Assembly: GCF_022376445.1 (NCBI RefSeq)
Contig: NW_025954962.1
Span: forward strand, 1,178,001-1,242,000
Reading direction: 5' to 3'
Origin: Fomitopsis serialis
Taxonomy: Eukaryota > Basidiomycota > Agaricomycetes > Polyporales > Fomitopsidaceae
Length of the DNA stretch: 64,000 bases
Part shown: positions 11,734 to 21,392 of the stretch, piece after piece
Position numbering within the stretch: position 1 is the stretch's first letter
Layout: every line of letters begins with the position of its first letter
Made by a program: the position numbers and the translations under genes
Notes under the pieces: model-generated
The model's database searches: none
What the model was told of the DNA's origin: nothing
The model's input: only the letters and a program-made list of their open reading frames with translations

Positions 11734-14276
11734 TTACCGGGCGCTCAGACGGGAGATCGTGAACACGCTCATGATCACAACCGCCAGCGCACCGATGCTA
11801 GCGGGCAACAGCAGATCCTTCGGGATGCCCATAATATTCTGCTCCTCCTGGACGTGCACCGGACGCGGCGGCGTGATGTTCGTGTTCTCCGGAATGACGG
11901 TTTCCGTCTTCTCTACCTCCTCTAGCTCTTCTTTGGCCGCCTCCGCGACGACTGCCGCCTGCGCCGCGCTCTTCTCAGCCGTGGCCTCAGCCCATCCCTT
12001 TCCGCCCTGCACAAACAGCACGACACGGTCCACGTCCGCCTTGCGCGCGTTCTTCACGGCGTCCGCGACGTCCGAGTCCGAGGTGATCAGGACGATGTCT
12101 CCATCCGCGTCGGTATACGACAGGAGGAAGTCCGACGGGTCCGGCGGCAGTTCAGACGGGTCGGAGGTCTTGTAGCTCGTGAAGAACGGATCCGTTGCCA
12201 GCTTGCCGCCGACGATGTCGCGCAGATTCTCGAAGTTGTCGTGGCGTGCCTGGAAGCGGTGCGTGCGGCCACTCGGCGTGCGGAACTTGAATACGTACGT
12301 GCCATCGTCGACAGCGGCGGGCGGCGAAAGCGGGCCTTGGATAGAAGGGAAGGCTTCACCGATCCTGCTCGCGTAGCCGCCCACTTGGGATGCCGACTCG
12401 TCGTCCATGTTCGACGCAGTGTCGCTGAAGCGTGCGTCAGATCGAGGGGAGCCGACGAGCTGCGACATGCTCCGAGATAAATGGCGAGAGTGCATCTCCG
12501 AAGGGAACGTCGAGCCGGAGATGACGGACTCTGTGTCGCCCTCTCCTAGAGACTCGAAGAAGCGGCCCCACATAGGCCCGCCCTCTGCCTCGTTCTCCCC
12601 ACTTGTACCTTCCGGAGCGATAGAATTCATCTACAGTCAGAACTCGTCAGGGAAGATAGTTACAGATTATTGCTGCCCATACTGACCTGCTCGAGGGTTG
12701 CGTAGGTCAACTTCAGCACATCCACGATAGCGACCAGGCGCCCATCAGCCTCAACAACAGGCAGATTGAGGTAGTGACCAGCTGAACGGAAATCAGCGAA
12801 CGATTTCCTCGTCAGAGAGGACAGGACTTACTGTGCATCTTCTTCAACGCATCATGGCAAGTCATAGTGGGCGGCGCCGTATCAGGATGAGGCGTCATGA
12901 CCCTCACAACGCTACACCGGGTTGCATCCAAGCCCGCCGCGATGACTCGGAGTACAACATCCTTGCTCGTGAAAATCCCCGCAATCTTCGGCTCAGGTGC
13001 AGGCATACCGGGAGCGTGGGACACGTTCTCCATCACGCACACCGCCGTCGTGCGACGCTCCTTCATCAGCTTAGACACCTCACGCACGGTAGCCTTGGGC
13101 CCGACAGTAGCGGGTTGCGTGCGCGAGTCCATAACCGTGGTAAGGTCCGGCAGCGCAGTCTTCTCACGGAGAGCCTCGACGTAGGAGAGCATTGCCGCGG
13201 CCTGCGGGTTCGTCCCCATGTTCCCGCCCAGCTCGGACTGCACACCCGCAAGAGCGGAATACAGCTTCTCTGACGCAGAAGAGCTCCGCTCGACCTTGTC
13301 AAGGGCTTCATGGAAAACCCTGGTGATGTCGAGCAGACCGACGACGTTTCCATCTTCATTACACACGGGCTGGTGGGAAGCGGATGCTATTGAGTGTACA
13401 CGAACGCGCAATGCTGATTATGGCACGCACCAGATGCCTGAAGTGTCTCTGGACCATTAGCTGCAGCGCCTCCGTGGCACTCGTCGTATCCCGCGTCACC
13501 ATCGGGTTGCGTGTCATGATTGCACTAACATGTGTAGTGTGCGGGTCCAGACCCTCCGCAGTGACCTAGAGGGGAGATCTAGTACGTGGAATCATCGAGT
13601 GCATTCTGCACGCACCCTGTATGCCAGGTCTTTGGCAGTGAAAATGCCACTGAGACCCTCATCATCATCGACCACAAGCACACAGTCTGTCCTCTTTGCC
13701 GCACAGAGCTGACTCGCCTCCGAGACCGTGATGCTCTCTGGTACTGTCAGAGCAGGGCTAGGCTTGAGAGCAGCGACTGTGCCCTTTTGCACATTCGGCT
13801 TGTGACCGCGTCTGCGGCTTCCAGGCGCGAGCTGTGTTGTGGAGATAGTCCGTTTACGGGAGAGCTCAGATTCTATCTTCTTGCGGATAGCCTGTAAAAA
13901 TGTGGATGTCAATGGACTGTTGCATGCCGTAGACTAAGCAGGGTATCGGCGAGGCCGCAAGGGCACATCTTCCTTCCATCAATGCATGAAAGGACGCCGC
14001 AGGACGTGTGCTGAATACACGTGTCATACGCTGTCTCCTGGGAGAGATGAAAGCTAGTGGAGGAAATATGCTCACCTCATCCCGCTTGGACTGCTTCTTA
14101 CGCGTCTCCGCCATGGAACTCGAGACGGACGACATGGACGACTGGTGACGATGAAGACCTCCGGGGAGAGGCGAGGTGGCACGTTCGGGGAAAGGAACAG
14201 GAGAAATTGCGCGTTGCTGAGCGCCTGCGCTGCGATGGTTGGAAGGAGAGAGCGAGGGCACTGGGATGCGTGACAT
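11734..14276 (-). CDS. Four-CBS plus PB1 domain protein with C-terminal membrane anchor
   Basis: Related to fission yeast Mug70 and other fungal CBS-PB1 proteins. ATG 14276 begins a basic, Ser/Pro-rich head (MSRIPVPSLSPSNHRS). From about residue 110 come paired CBS modules: ESITVSEASQLCAAKRTDCV..GIFTAKDLAYRV, then MTRNPMVTRDTTSATEALQL..FRHLPV..GLLDITRVF, then PATVGPKATVREVSKLMKER..GIFTSKDVVLRV, then VMTPHPDTAPPTMTCHDAL..HYLNLPV..AIVDVLKL. The final large exon (12630-11734) has a PB1 domain (YVFKFRTPSGRTHRFQA.., and the OPCA-like YTDADGDIVLITSDSDV), a coiled stretch rich in Ala/Glu, and a last hydrophobic helix (PASIGALAVVIMSVFTISRL). All joins are in frame with no breaks. CBS pairs bind adenine nucleotides in other proteins; the tail suggests a tail-anchored membrane location. 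The ligand is unknown. Confidence 0.9.
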
Positions 14277-14494
14277 GGACTTGCAGAAGCGTCCCTGCGC
14301 GCAGTGTGAAGAACACGACCTGCTTGCTCGTCTCGTTCCGAACCCGGCTGCCCGCGACACACGCGCCGTGCTGTTGCTCCTGTTTGTCTCGGTGGCACAA
14401 CTTCCGTTTCCGCATCTAACATGAGCATTCGGGAGCTACTCTACTCGTACAGAACAGATGGACGGTATCATGATATACGATAATAAGAGAATCC

Positions 14495-14957
14495 TCATCG
14501 CAACGTCACTGTGTCGTGAAGGTTCGTGCTATTCTGCGCAGTCAGCGTTTCTGCCGACCAGCGATCGACCTCGACTCTTACCTGCACTACAATCTCCGCT
14601 GGACTATCATGCTTGAGCTTCCTGGAAGTCCTTCGGCCACTTTGGGTGTTCGTGTACCAGTAGTACCCTCCACCCAGTAGCAGGATGAGTACGAAGTGAG
14701 CTACGCATAAACGTCAATCATGGAACACGAGCGATGGCACCAACAGTATACTCACCTGCTACAAAGCCCACTAGGCTGCCGAATAGATCCGTCCCAAACG
14801 ATATGAATGCCTGAGCGAGTTGCAACGCGCCGCTCAGGAGTTCCTTGCCCAATGCTAGGACAGCCTGCAAGACGCCGAAGACGGAGTTGAGCAGAGAAGT
14901 GACAATCCCTACGAGGGATTGTACGAGGGTGGATACTGCGGCTGAGATGGAGGCCAT
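14495..14957 (-). CDS. Small membrane protein, about 120 residues
   Basis: Three exons from ATG 14957 (MASISAAVSTLVQSLVG) to TGA at 14495-14497. Exon 1 is an amphipathic, Val/Leu/Ser-rich helix series ending in FISFGTDLFGSLVGFVA. Exon 2 starts with a true TM helix (HFVLILLLGGGYYWYTNT) followed by a basic, polar tail (SGRRTSRKLKHD). The last exon is 12 codons. Joins are in frame with GT..AG introns. The gene sits 218 bases upstream of the CBS-PB1 gene on the same strand. Short proteins of this shape recur in basidiomycetes, but no function is known to me. The amphipathic repeats resemble membrane-surface or lipid-droplet binders, which is a guess. ATG 14972 is an alternative start. Confidence 0.7.
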
Positions 14958-15212
14958 GGTAGTTGAGAGCAAGAAAGGGCGTGCCCACTCAAGGCTGCGA
15001 TGGAGCCGCTATAACACGTCGAGACTTGACTCCATGGGAGGAGACGCGTGACGTCATGAACGGGAAGATCACGCGGGCGCGTTGTACAGCAAATATTTCA
15101 TTGCACTCGTTAGGCGCACATTCAAGACTAGCGAACAGTTCTAGAGATATCATCCGCAGGGCACATACACGCCACCCACCGTGCACCGCAGCAACATCGC
15201 AACCATGCCACC

Positions 15213-16348
15213 TCACTGCCTCCTTGCACCAGCAGCACCACCCTGCGGCGCAATCACGCTGCCCGCCCAGCGCGATACCACGAGCTGGACCTTGTCGTAC
15301 ACTTGCGCGAGCACCGGCGACGCCCCAGGCGCACGGATGTGATATTCGATCCTGGCATGCAATTGCGCAACAGCGGCCTGGGTGAACTTCGACTGGTACC
15401 AGCGAGCCCGGAGGAAGTGGGCGTAAAATACGGGGGACAAGAGCGAGTTCTGGAAGGTGATGGCACCTAGGAAGACGCGCAGCATGATGAGGAGTTCCGC
15501 GTACGCAACGGCGTTCATTGCAGTGTCGTAATTGGCTGGATGAGCAGCCAGACTCAGTCAGACCTCACAGATATCAAGTCATGTCACGCACTTTTGACCC
15601 ATGTCTGCAGCTTCTTCTGCATAGGATGAGGTGTAGGAGGGCCGCCGGCGGTCGCCGGAGGACCCTGAGGGAGGAGTTGGGGCATCAAGGTCGTACGCGA
15701 GAACGTTAAAGCATGGAAGAGCGAGAAGATAGCGTATGGTACAAGGGCAACTGCCAAAAGAGCCGCCGGGCATGAGGCAGGAACCGCGCGATACACAGGC
15801 GAGAGTACGCACGAGAGATTGGCTTCGAGGTCCACCAGAACAGAGCGAGCAATAGATATTGTACATTCTGTAGACAAAATGTGAGCAGCGATTCCGGCAA
15901 AAGGTCATCAGGATGCACACCTCGTCAGCCATTGCTCGCGATACCCATGCAAGATTCGGTTGTGGAGCCTGGCGGTCGACGTGTCAGTGTTCTCTTTAGC
16001 TATAATCCTCATTGAAAGAATTCGGCGCACCCCTAGCGACTTTCTGTTGACCAAAGAAGTTGAATGATCTGCCACTGCGCGGAACAAACGAGGAGACTCA
16101 CTGGCAAACGATCGCATAGCTGGCAAGCGCACCAGTGAAGGCCGCTACAGAACACAGAGCCAGCGTTCGTCAACTCGCGCTTGCCAATGAATGGACCACG
16201 TACTCTTGTACCACCACGAAGAAGGACCTCTGAACAGAACCGTAGCTAGTAAATAGCGCAAGGCCGATACCAAGAGGATGAAGTGGCCCGCGGCCCACAT
16301 ATAATGCTGCGCCACCCGAGACCTCCGTTCAGTGTCACTCCACGACAT
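15213..16348 (-). CDS. Pom33/Per33/TMEM33 family membrane protein
   Basis: A four-TM ER and nuclear-envelope protein of the TMEM33/Krueppel-homolog-2 family; the yeast members Pom33 and Per33 help distribute nuclear pores. Exons in order read VAQHYMWAAGHFILLV..GPSSWWYK, then TAFTGALASYAIVCQ, PQPNLAWVSRAMADE, NVQYLLLALFWWTSKPIS, LALVPYAIFSLFHALTFSR, a Pro-rich linker, and a last exon RVFLGAITFQNSLLSPVFYA..WYQSKF, typical of the family C-terminus. The intron inside the third TM region removes an apparent frame shift at about 15820. The stop is at 15213-15215. The start is uncertain: ATG 16348 gives MSWSDTERRS directly in frame; ATG 16385 would need another splice. Confidence 0.82.
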
Positions 16349-16763
16349 ATCTAGAATCCTACACACGGACCTGCGTGGTAGCCATGGCTGTTGGAGGCGT
16401 TGGACAACGAAAGCGATGAGGGGGAAGACGTGGACGATCTCAAGCTCAACTTTAGTCGGATGAGGTGCCGCGGAGAGTGACGCACCCCACGTTCTCTTCA
16501 GGGCAGGGCCCGTGCGCGTCGTGCACCCCTGCCCGGTGCCTGCCTGGTCTCCGCACTGCTCCTGCACGTCCACAAGCCCTCGCACGTACAATGATCGAAT
16601 GCAATAAATCAGTGCAAGTACACAGACACACAGCGCATGTAATTAATATAGCAGGGACACGCGAAGCACACGAGAGAAGCCTAAGAGAACGGGATCCAGG
16701 GAAGACTCTGGCAGCGGACGATCGGATAGTGCTACCGACTCCATTGCGCCTTGCCCTCACTCT
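16349..16763. other. Promoter of the Pom33-like gene and 3' flank of HAS1
   Basis: About 400 bases between two minus-strand genes. No gene was recognised; it probably holds the Pom33-like promoter and the HAS1 transcript end. Confidence 0.4.
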
Positions 16764-18693
16764 TCAGCTTCTTCTCTCCAGCCCTTCTTGTACACCTCCT
16801 TCTCCATCTTCCGTGCCCCAGCGTCTCCCTCCGCCTCTCCTTGTTATTCTCCGCTGACTCCGTTGGTCATCCTCGCCACCGTCCGCTTCTGCTTCGCTCG
16901 CGTCCTTGTCTACCGCGTCAATCTCCTCCCACTCCTCGTCGTTCTCCTCCTCTCCTCCATCCTCACGCTTTCGCTTCTTGCCTGACCGCCCAGCACCACC
17001 CTTGCCGCCACCATGTTCACGTTCACTCGTGGTGGCACGGAGAAGCCGAACGACTTGCCAACCTTGGCGAGGTCCACTGATTTACGTCGAAGATCTTCTT
17101 CAAAGATAGGATGCATAGCCTGCAGATACGACCGGTAACCATCGCGTGCGGATTGATGCAGGAAATAGTTCTTCTGGAGCAGCTTCTCCAGCTGGTGAAG
17201 ACAGTCAGTAAGCTGTCACCAGACCAAGTCAGTGAAACACACCTGAGACTGCACATTCGCAATTTGTCCACGGGAAGCTGAACTCGTTCAGCGGAACCTT
17301 CGCGTCCTTGAGATACCGCAGGAACCGAGCTCGCTCGGCAGGAGGAACATCAAACTCTTGCCCACCTTGCCCGCACGCGCCGTCCGGCCGACTCTGTGGA
17401 TGTAGTCGCGTGGGTCGTCTGGCGGATCGTACTGGATGATCCAGTCCACGCGTGGGATATCGAGTCCTCGAGCGGCAACGTCTGTGCACAGTAATGTGCC
17501 GGCCTCGGCGTTGCAGAACTCGAAGAAAGTCGTCGTCCGCTTTTGTTGTTTTTGCTTGCCCTGGAATATGCGAGCGTCAGTCTGATCCTCGATGTATGAG
17601 TGTACGACGCACATGAAGGTCAAGCACCGGGACATCGATGTAGTTGAGTAGCTCAGCGTGGTACTTACTGAGTTACAGCTCGAGAAGAAGACCACGATCT
17701 TCTTTTTCATGTTTCGTTTGAGGAAGGTGAAGAGAAGCAGGAATCGTCGGTCTGAAGGGCAGATCACGTAGCCCTGCGACAGAGTCGCCACAGTACTTGT
17801 TCGCTCTGTCTTGTCGACGTCAATGTAGAGGGGATTGGGGCGGAGGGATATGCGTGCGAGGTCAGTGACTTTATTTGTTTGTGTCGCGGAGAAGAGCATG
17901 GACTGTCGGTTCTCTGCAACATATTCTGCGTGTGAGCGAATACCAATGCGTCTAGGACAAACACGAGCGTACCATTGGGAAGAATGTGGATGATTCTCCT
18001 CATCTCCTCCTCGAATCCTACTTCCAATATCCGGTCAGCCTCGTCGATGACGAGCGCTTTCAAATTCCGGAACACAAAGCCCTTAGTGTTCTGCAGAGGA
18101 TTGAGCAAACCAGTTTGATGCATGCACGACGGACTAACGCACCTCCAAGTGGTCGAGCAATCGTCCAGGCGTAGCTACGAGCAAGTTAACACCCTTTTGC
18201 AGCTTATCTGCCTCTGCCCTCCGGTTCGCACCGCCCATGACAATGCCAAATGTTGTGAATGGTGTGCCATGAGCTCCCTCGCTACTCCGAAGATCTGCAG
18301 CGCGAGCTCTCGTGTGGGGGAGACGATCACAATGCCAGTACCTAAGGTAGGCCAATGCTCAGTATAAACTATGAAACACACTGGTTTTTAAATGCGGACA
18401 GGCAGTCACTCACCGTTTCGTGGTTTGAACTTCATCCGGTGCAGCAGCTCGATGGCAGGGATGAGAAATGCGAGCGTCTTGCCTGATCCTGTCCTTGCTG
18501 CACCCAAGACATCCTTGCCCGCAAGCAGCGACGGTATACTCTTCTCCTGGATCTCAGTCATAGACTTGAACCCCATGTCCTCTAGGGCCTTGTTCGTTGG
18601 CTCGGACAGCTCCAGCTCCGAGAAGGACTTGCGTCCAGGAGCGTTGTCTGCATTAGGTACTGGGGCCGGTGCGGCGACCTCGTCTGCTGCCAT
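16764..18693 (-). CDS. HAS1: DEAD-box RNA helicase Has1 (DDX18), with frame breaks
   Basis: An ATP-dependent RNA helicase needed for both ribosomal subunits in the nucleolus. ATG 18693 starts [16 protein letters not shown]. Motifs in order are the Q motif [15 protein letters not shown], motif [31 protein letters not shown] in [19 protein letters not shown] in MLFSATQT, the family phrase [34 protein letters not shown] and [10 protein letters not shown]. The Has1-specific C-terminal extension ([19 protein letters not shown], then [18 protein letters not shown]) is present. One base seems missing at about 18252 (between AHHSQ and TFGIVMGG) and another at about 17005 (after VNVNM); the basic tail beyond, to about 16764, needs further shifts to read like other Has1 tails (ending KAQWSR or nearby). 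Start and family are secure; the 3' boundary is approximate. Confidence 0.9.
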
Positions 18694-18879
18694 TGAAGTT
18701 GCGCCAATCAAAAAGGGGGGAAAGTCGACTTATACAAAGTAGTCGACGTGCCCAGGAAAAGAGGATAGGCAGGTTTAAGCAGACTAAGGGGGAGCGGAGG
18801 AAGAGCAGCGATCGAAGGTGGGCGGCAAAAAGTGTCGAAGACCTCCGCTCATTGGCCCGGCGCTTGCTGACCACTCATT

Positions 18880-19887
18880 ATGTCTTCCTCGTACTCGACC
18901 TCGCAGAGTGAGTTGGCCGTAATCTGGACCACTAGCCTCACTGAAGCCTAGCATGCGTGGACAGTTGTAACTACGGTTGCTCTTTTAGCATCATCTCTGG
19001 GCATCGGATACGCGCTAGGCGTGAACAGCGCGTCGAGCTCGAAGTCTAGCGCGCCCTCTCCTCCGCCAGTGGACAAGCCACCAACGTCCGCTGACGGGGA
19101 AAGTGACGATGAAGGGGATGTAGCTGACGGTGATCTGTCCGCCGTGAGACCGGGATTTTCGGAGCCCTGCAAGCTGGTCTGTCTTCGTGGCTCATACCTC
19201 ACTCGCTACTAACCTACTGCAGGTCCTGGTCGTACGGACTGACTTGGGCATGTCAACAGGCAAGATTGCTGCTCAGTACGTTTCTACCGGTCTATGCGAC
19301 TGTGCATTTTTTAAACATCTGTCTACAGATGCGGGTAAGTACGGACAAAGAGAAGGCGAAGAATCGTCTCATTGGGCTCATAGACATGCAACGCTCGCTT
19401 GCTACAAGGCACTTTATAAAACAAATCCTGGGGTGAGCACAGAGCATTTTCAATATTGGCAAGTTGATAAGGGGACACACGCTGTACAGCTCCTGCGACA
19501 CTGGGAACGTACAGGGTAATGCTACAGCCACACGCGGTCCCTCACGTTCCGGCTAACGCTAGGCTGCAGCCAGGCCAAGATTGCCCTGAAGGCAACCTCG
19601 GAGGAAGATCTGCTGGAACTGGAAGCCGTGGCAAAGAGTCTGAACCTTTGCGCCCGTGCCATCCATGACGCGTGAGTTCGTGTATGGTTGGCCAATGCGA
19701 CTGCTCACATGCGTTCATGATAGCGGGCGGACTCAAATAGCAGCGGGGTCGCGTACGGTGCTGGGCATCGGGCCCGGTCAGTAGACGTCATCTCGGCCTT
19801 TCTGTGGTGCAGGGGTGCTCATGTATATAACCCACAGGACCAGTCGAGCTCGTCAACCGAGTGACGGGCAAACTGCGCCTGCTATGA
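18880..19887 (+). CDS. PTH2: Peptidyl-tRNA hydrolase 2 (Pth2 family)
   Basis: Releases tRNA from stalled peptidyl-tRNA; the fungal enzyme is anchored in the mitochondrial outer membrane. ATG 18880 gives MSSSYSTSQ, then exon 2 reads SSLGIGYALGV, a weak membrane segment, and a Ser/Asp-rich linker. The enzyme domain starts KLVLVVRTDLGMSTGKIAAQ, continues CGHATLACYKALYKTNPG, LLRHWERTGQAKIALKATS, NLCARAIHDAGRTQIAAGS and RTVLGIGPGPVELVNRVTG, and ends KLRLL before TGA 19885. The family signature GKIAAQCGHAT is assembled from three exons; the middle exon (19329-19334) is only six bases and supplies Cys and part of Gly. All joins are in frame. The start lies 186 bases from the divergent HAS1 start. 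Confidence 0.93.
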
Positions 19888-20365
19888 TTCCGATCTGTAG
19901 GCTGGAGATGCTGGGCTGGAGCTGGCACTACTATATCCCTGCTGGGTGCACTTCGGTGGCTGTATCTGTTGTCATTACGCGCTTCCTGGCTGACGAAATG
20001 CAATTTCCGGCCTTTGTTGTACCATGTCCACTGTTCGTCGTCGTATGTGCATGGCTGCTCGACGTTGCCCGCCGTCGCCGCCCTCGAGAGCGCGGAAGAT
20101 CCCCGAATGTTCGCCGAGGCGGTCGAGATGACATCATCGTGGGAAGGCCCGATATATGGCGCCCGCGTACGGGTTGGAAACTTGACTGACAACTCGTTCG
20201 GACTTAGGCTGAGGAGCTCTGTGGGGCTGGAGCGGTGAATGCATGCTCCGTAGCCGTTTGATCCAGTGCGCTGCGTGTCCTATAAACCCGTATTATTCGC
20301 ATTACTCACCCACTTTTCACCCCTATTTTGACGACCTTCACGACCCACCCAACTTCACCTCCAAT
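19888..20365. other. Spacer between PTH2 and the Sym1-like gene
   Basis: No gene seen in about 480 bases; open frames here have no recognisable content. The promoter of the downstream gene lies at its right end, with a TATA box at 20281. Confidence 0.4.
20281..20286 (+). promoter_or_regulatory. TATA box of the Mpv17/Sym1-like gene
   Basis: TATAAA lies 85 bases upstream of the ATG at 20366, the usual spacing for TATA promoters here. Confidence 0.5.
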
Positions 20366-21170
20366 ATGACTAGCATCGCCGTTGCGAGAGCTTACCAACA
20401 GTCCTTTGAAACTCACCCATATGGCACCCTCGCCATCACCAACGGCGCGCTCACCGCCCTCGGCGACATGGTCGCCCAGCTGACCGAGAAATTCGTGCGT
20501 GTGCTGCCCTCCATACATCTAACTCTCGCTGAAGACGAGTCACAGAATGGACCCCTTAGCCAGCGAAAGGGATGGCAGTACGACATTCCACGAACGCTCC
20601 GGTTCGCGGCCTTCGGTGTCGGGATGGGTCCAGTCATCGGCCGGTGGAACTTCATTCTCGAACGTTATTTCCCACTGCGCTCAGCAAGACCGCCACCAGG
20701 TGGCGGGAAGGCTCCCGTTAGCTTGCGAGCACTCGGAAAGCGTGTAGCGGCGGACCAGCTCTTCATGTGCGTCTACCCGTTATCGCGTTCTTGTTCGTCG
20801 CTGACTCGTTGCGCGTCGTGTAGGGCCCCAATCGGTCTCAGTATCTTCGTTGGGTCGATGGGTATAATGGAGGGTCGCGACGCGACACACATTCAGCGGA
20901 AGTACGCCGATATGCTCATCCCTGCGCTCCTTATGAACTGGCAAGTCTGGCCGCTCGCCCAGTTCGTCAACTTCAGGTTCATGCCATTAGCGTACCGAGT
21001 GCCATTCCAGTCCTCGTGCGGTGTATTCTGGACGCTCTACCTGTCCATCCTTAACTCAAAGTACGTGTCCCATCGCACTCTGATACATTTGCGAGCGCTG
21101 ACGCGTCGCTTGCAGAGAGGACCAGGCACAGGACCGCGCGGATGCCATGCGGAAGTCGCTGGACAAGTAA
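20366..21170 (+). CDS. Mpv17/PMP22/Sym1 family membrane protein
   Basis: A four-helix protein of the inner mitochondrial or peroxisomal membrane, linked in yeast (Sym1) to metabolism under heat or ethanol stress. ATG 20366 reads MTSIAVARAYQQSFETHPYG, then TNGALTALGDMVAQLTEKF, the family start with Gly-Asp. After intron 1 (20493-20544): QRKGWQYDIPRTLRFAAFG and GRWNFILERYFPL. The signature region is LLMNWQVWPLAQFVNF, FMPLAYRVPFQSS and FWTLYLSILN, matching the W-x-x-W-P-x-x-Q-x-x-N-F pattern. The last exon EDQAQDRADAMRKSLDK ends at TAA 21168-21170. Three short introns, no breaks. The basic, amphipathic N-terminus does not decide between mitochondrion and peroxisome. Confidence 0.93.
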
Positions 21171-21392
21171 ACTTTCGGCGTGGACTCTTGGCGTTTGGGG
21201 ATATAGACCATATCTTAGAGCTTAATAGAGGTCGTGCGTTTTTGGGAACATGCCTCTGCACACCGCTGTATCACTAGCACATACGAGTATCCATTAGCAT
21301 ACACTAGTGATGTACATACTTAGATAAATTGATTGCGACTCTATACACACTGCATGCCTACACCAAAACCAGAGACGAGGTAAAATACAGCG

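Noticed and set aside
15780..15850. Apparent frame shift inside the Pom33-like gene
   Set aside because: An intron with GTGCGT donor and GGCAG acceptor restores WWTSKPIS to LALVPYAIF, so no break is needed.
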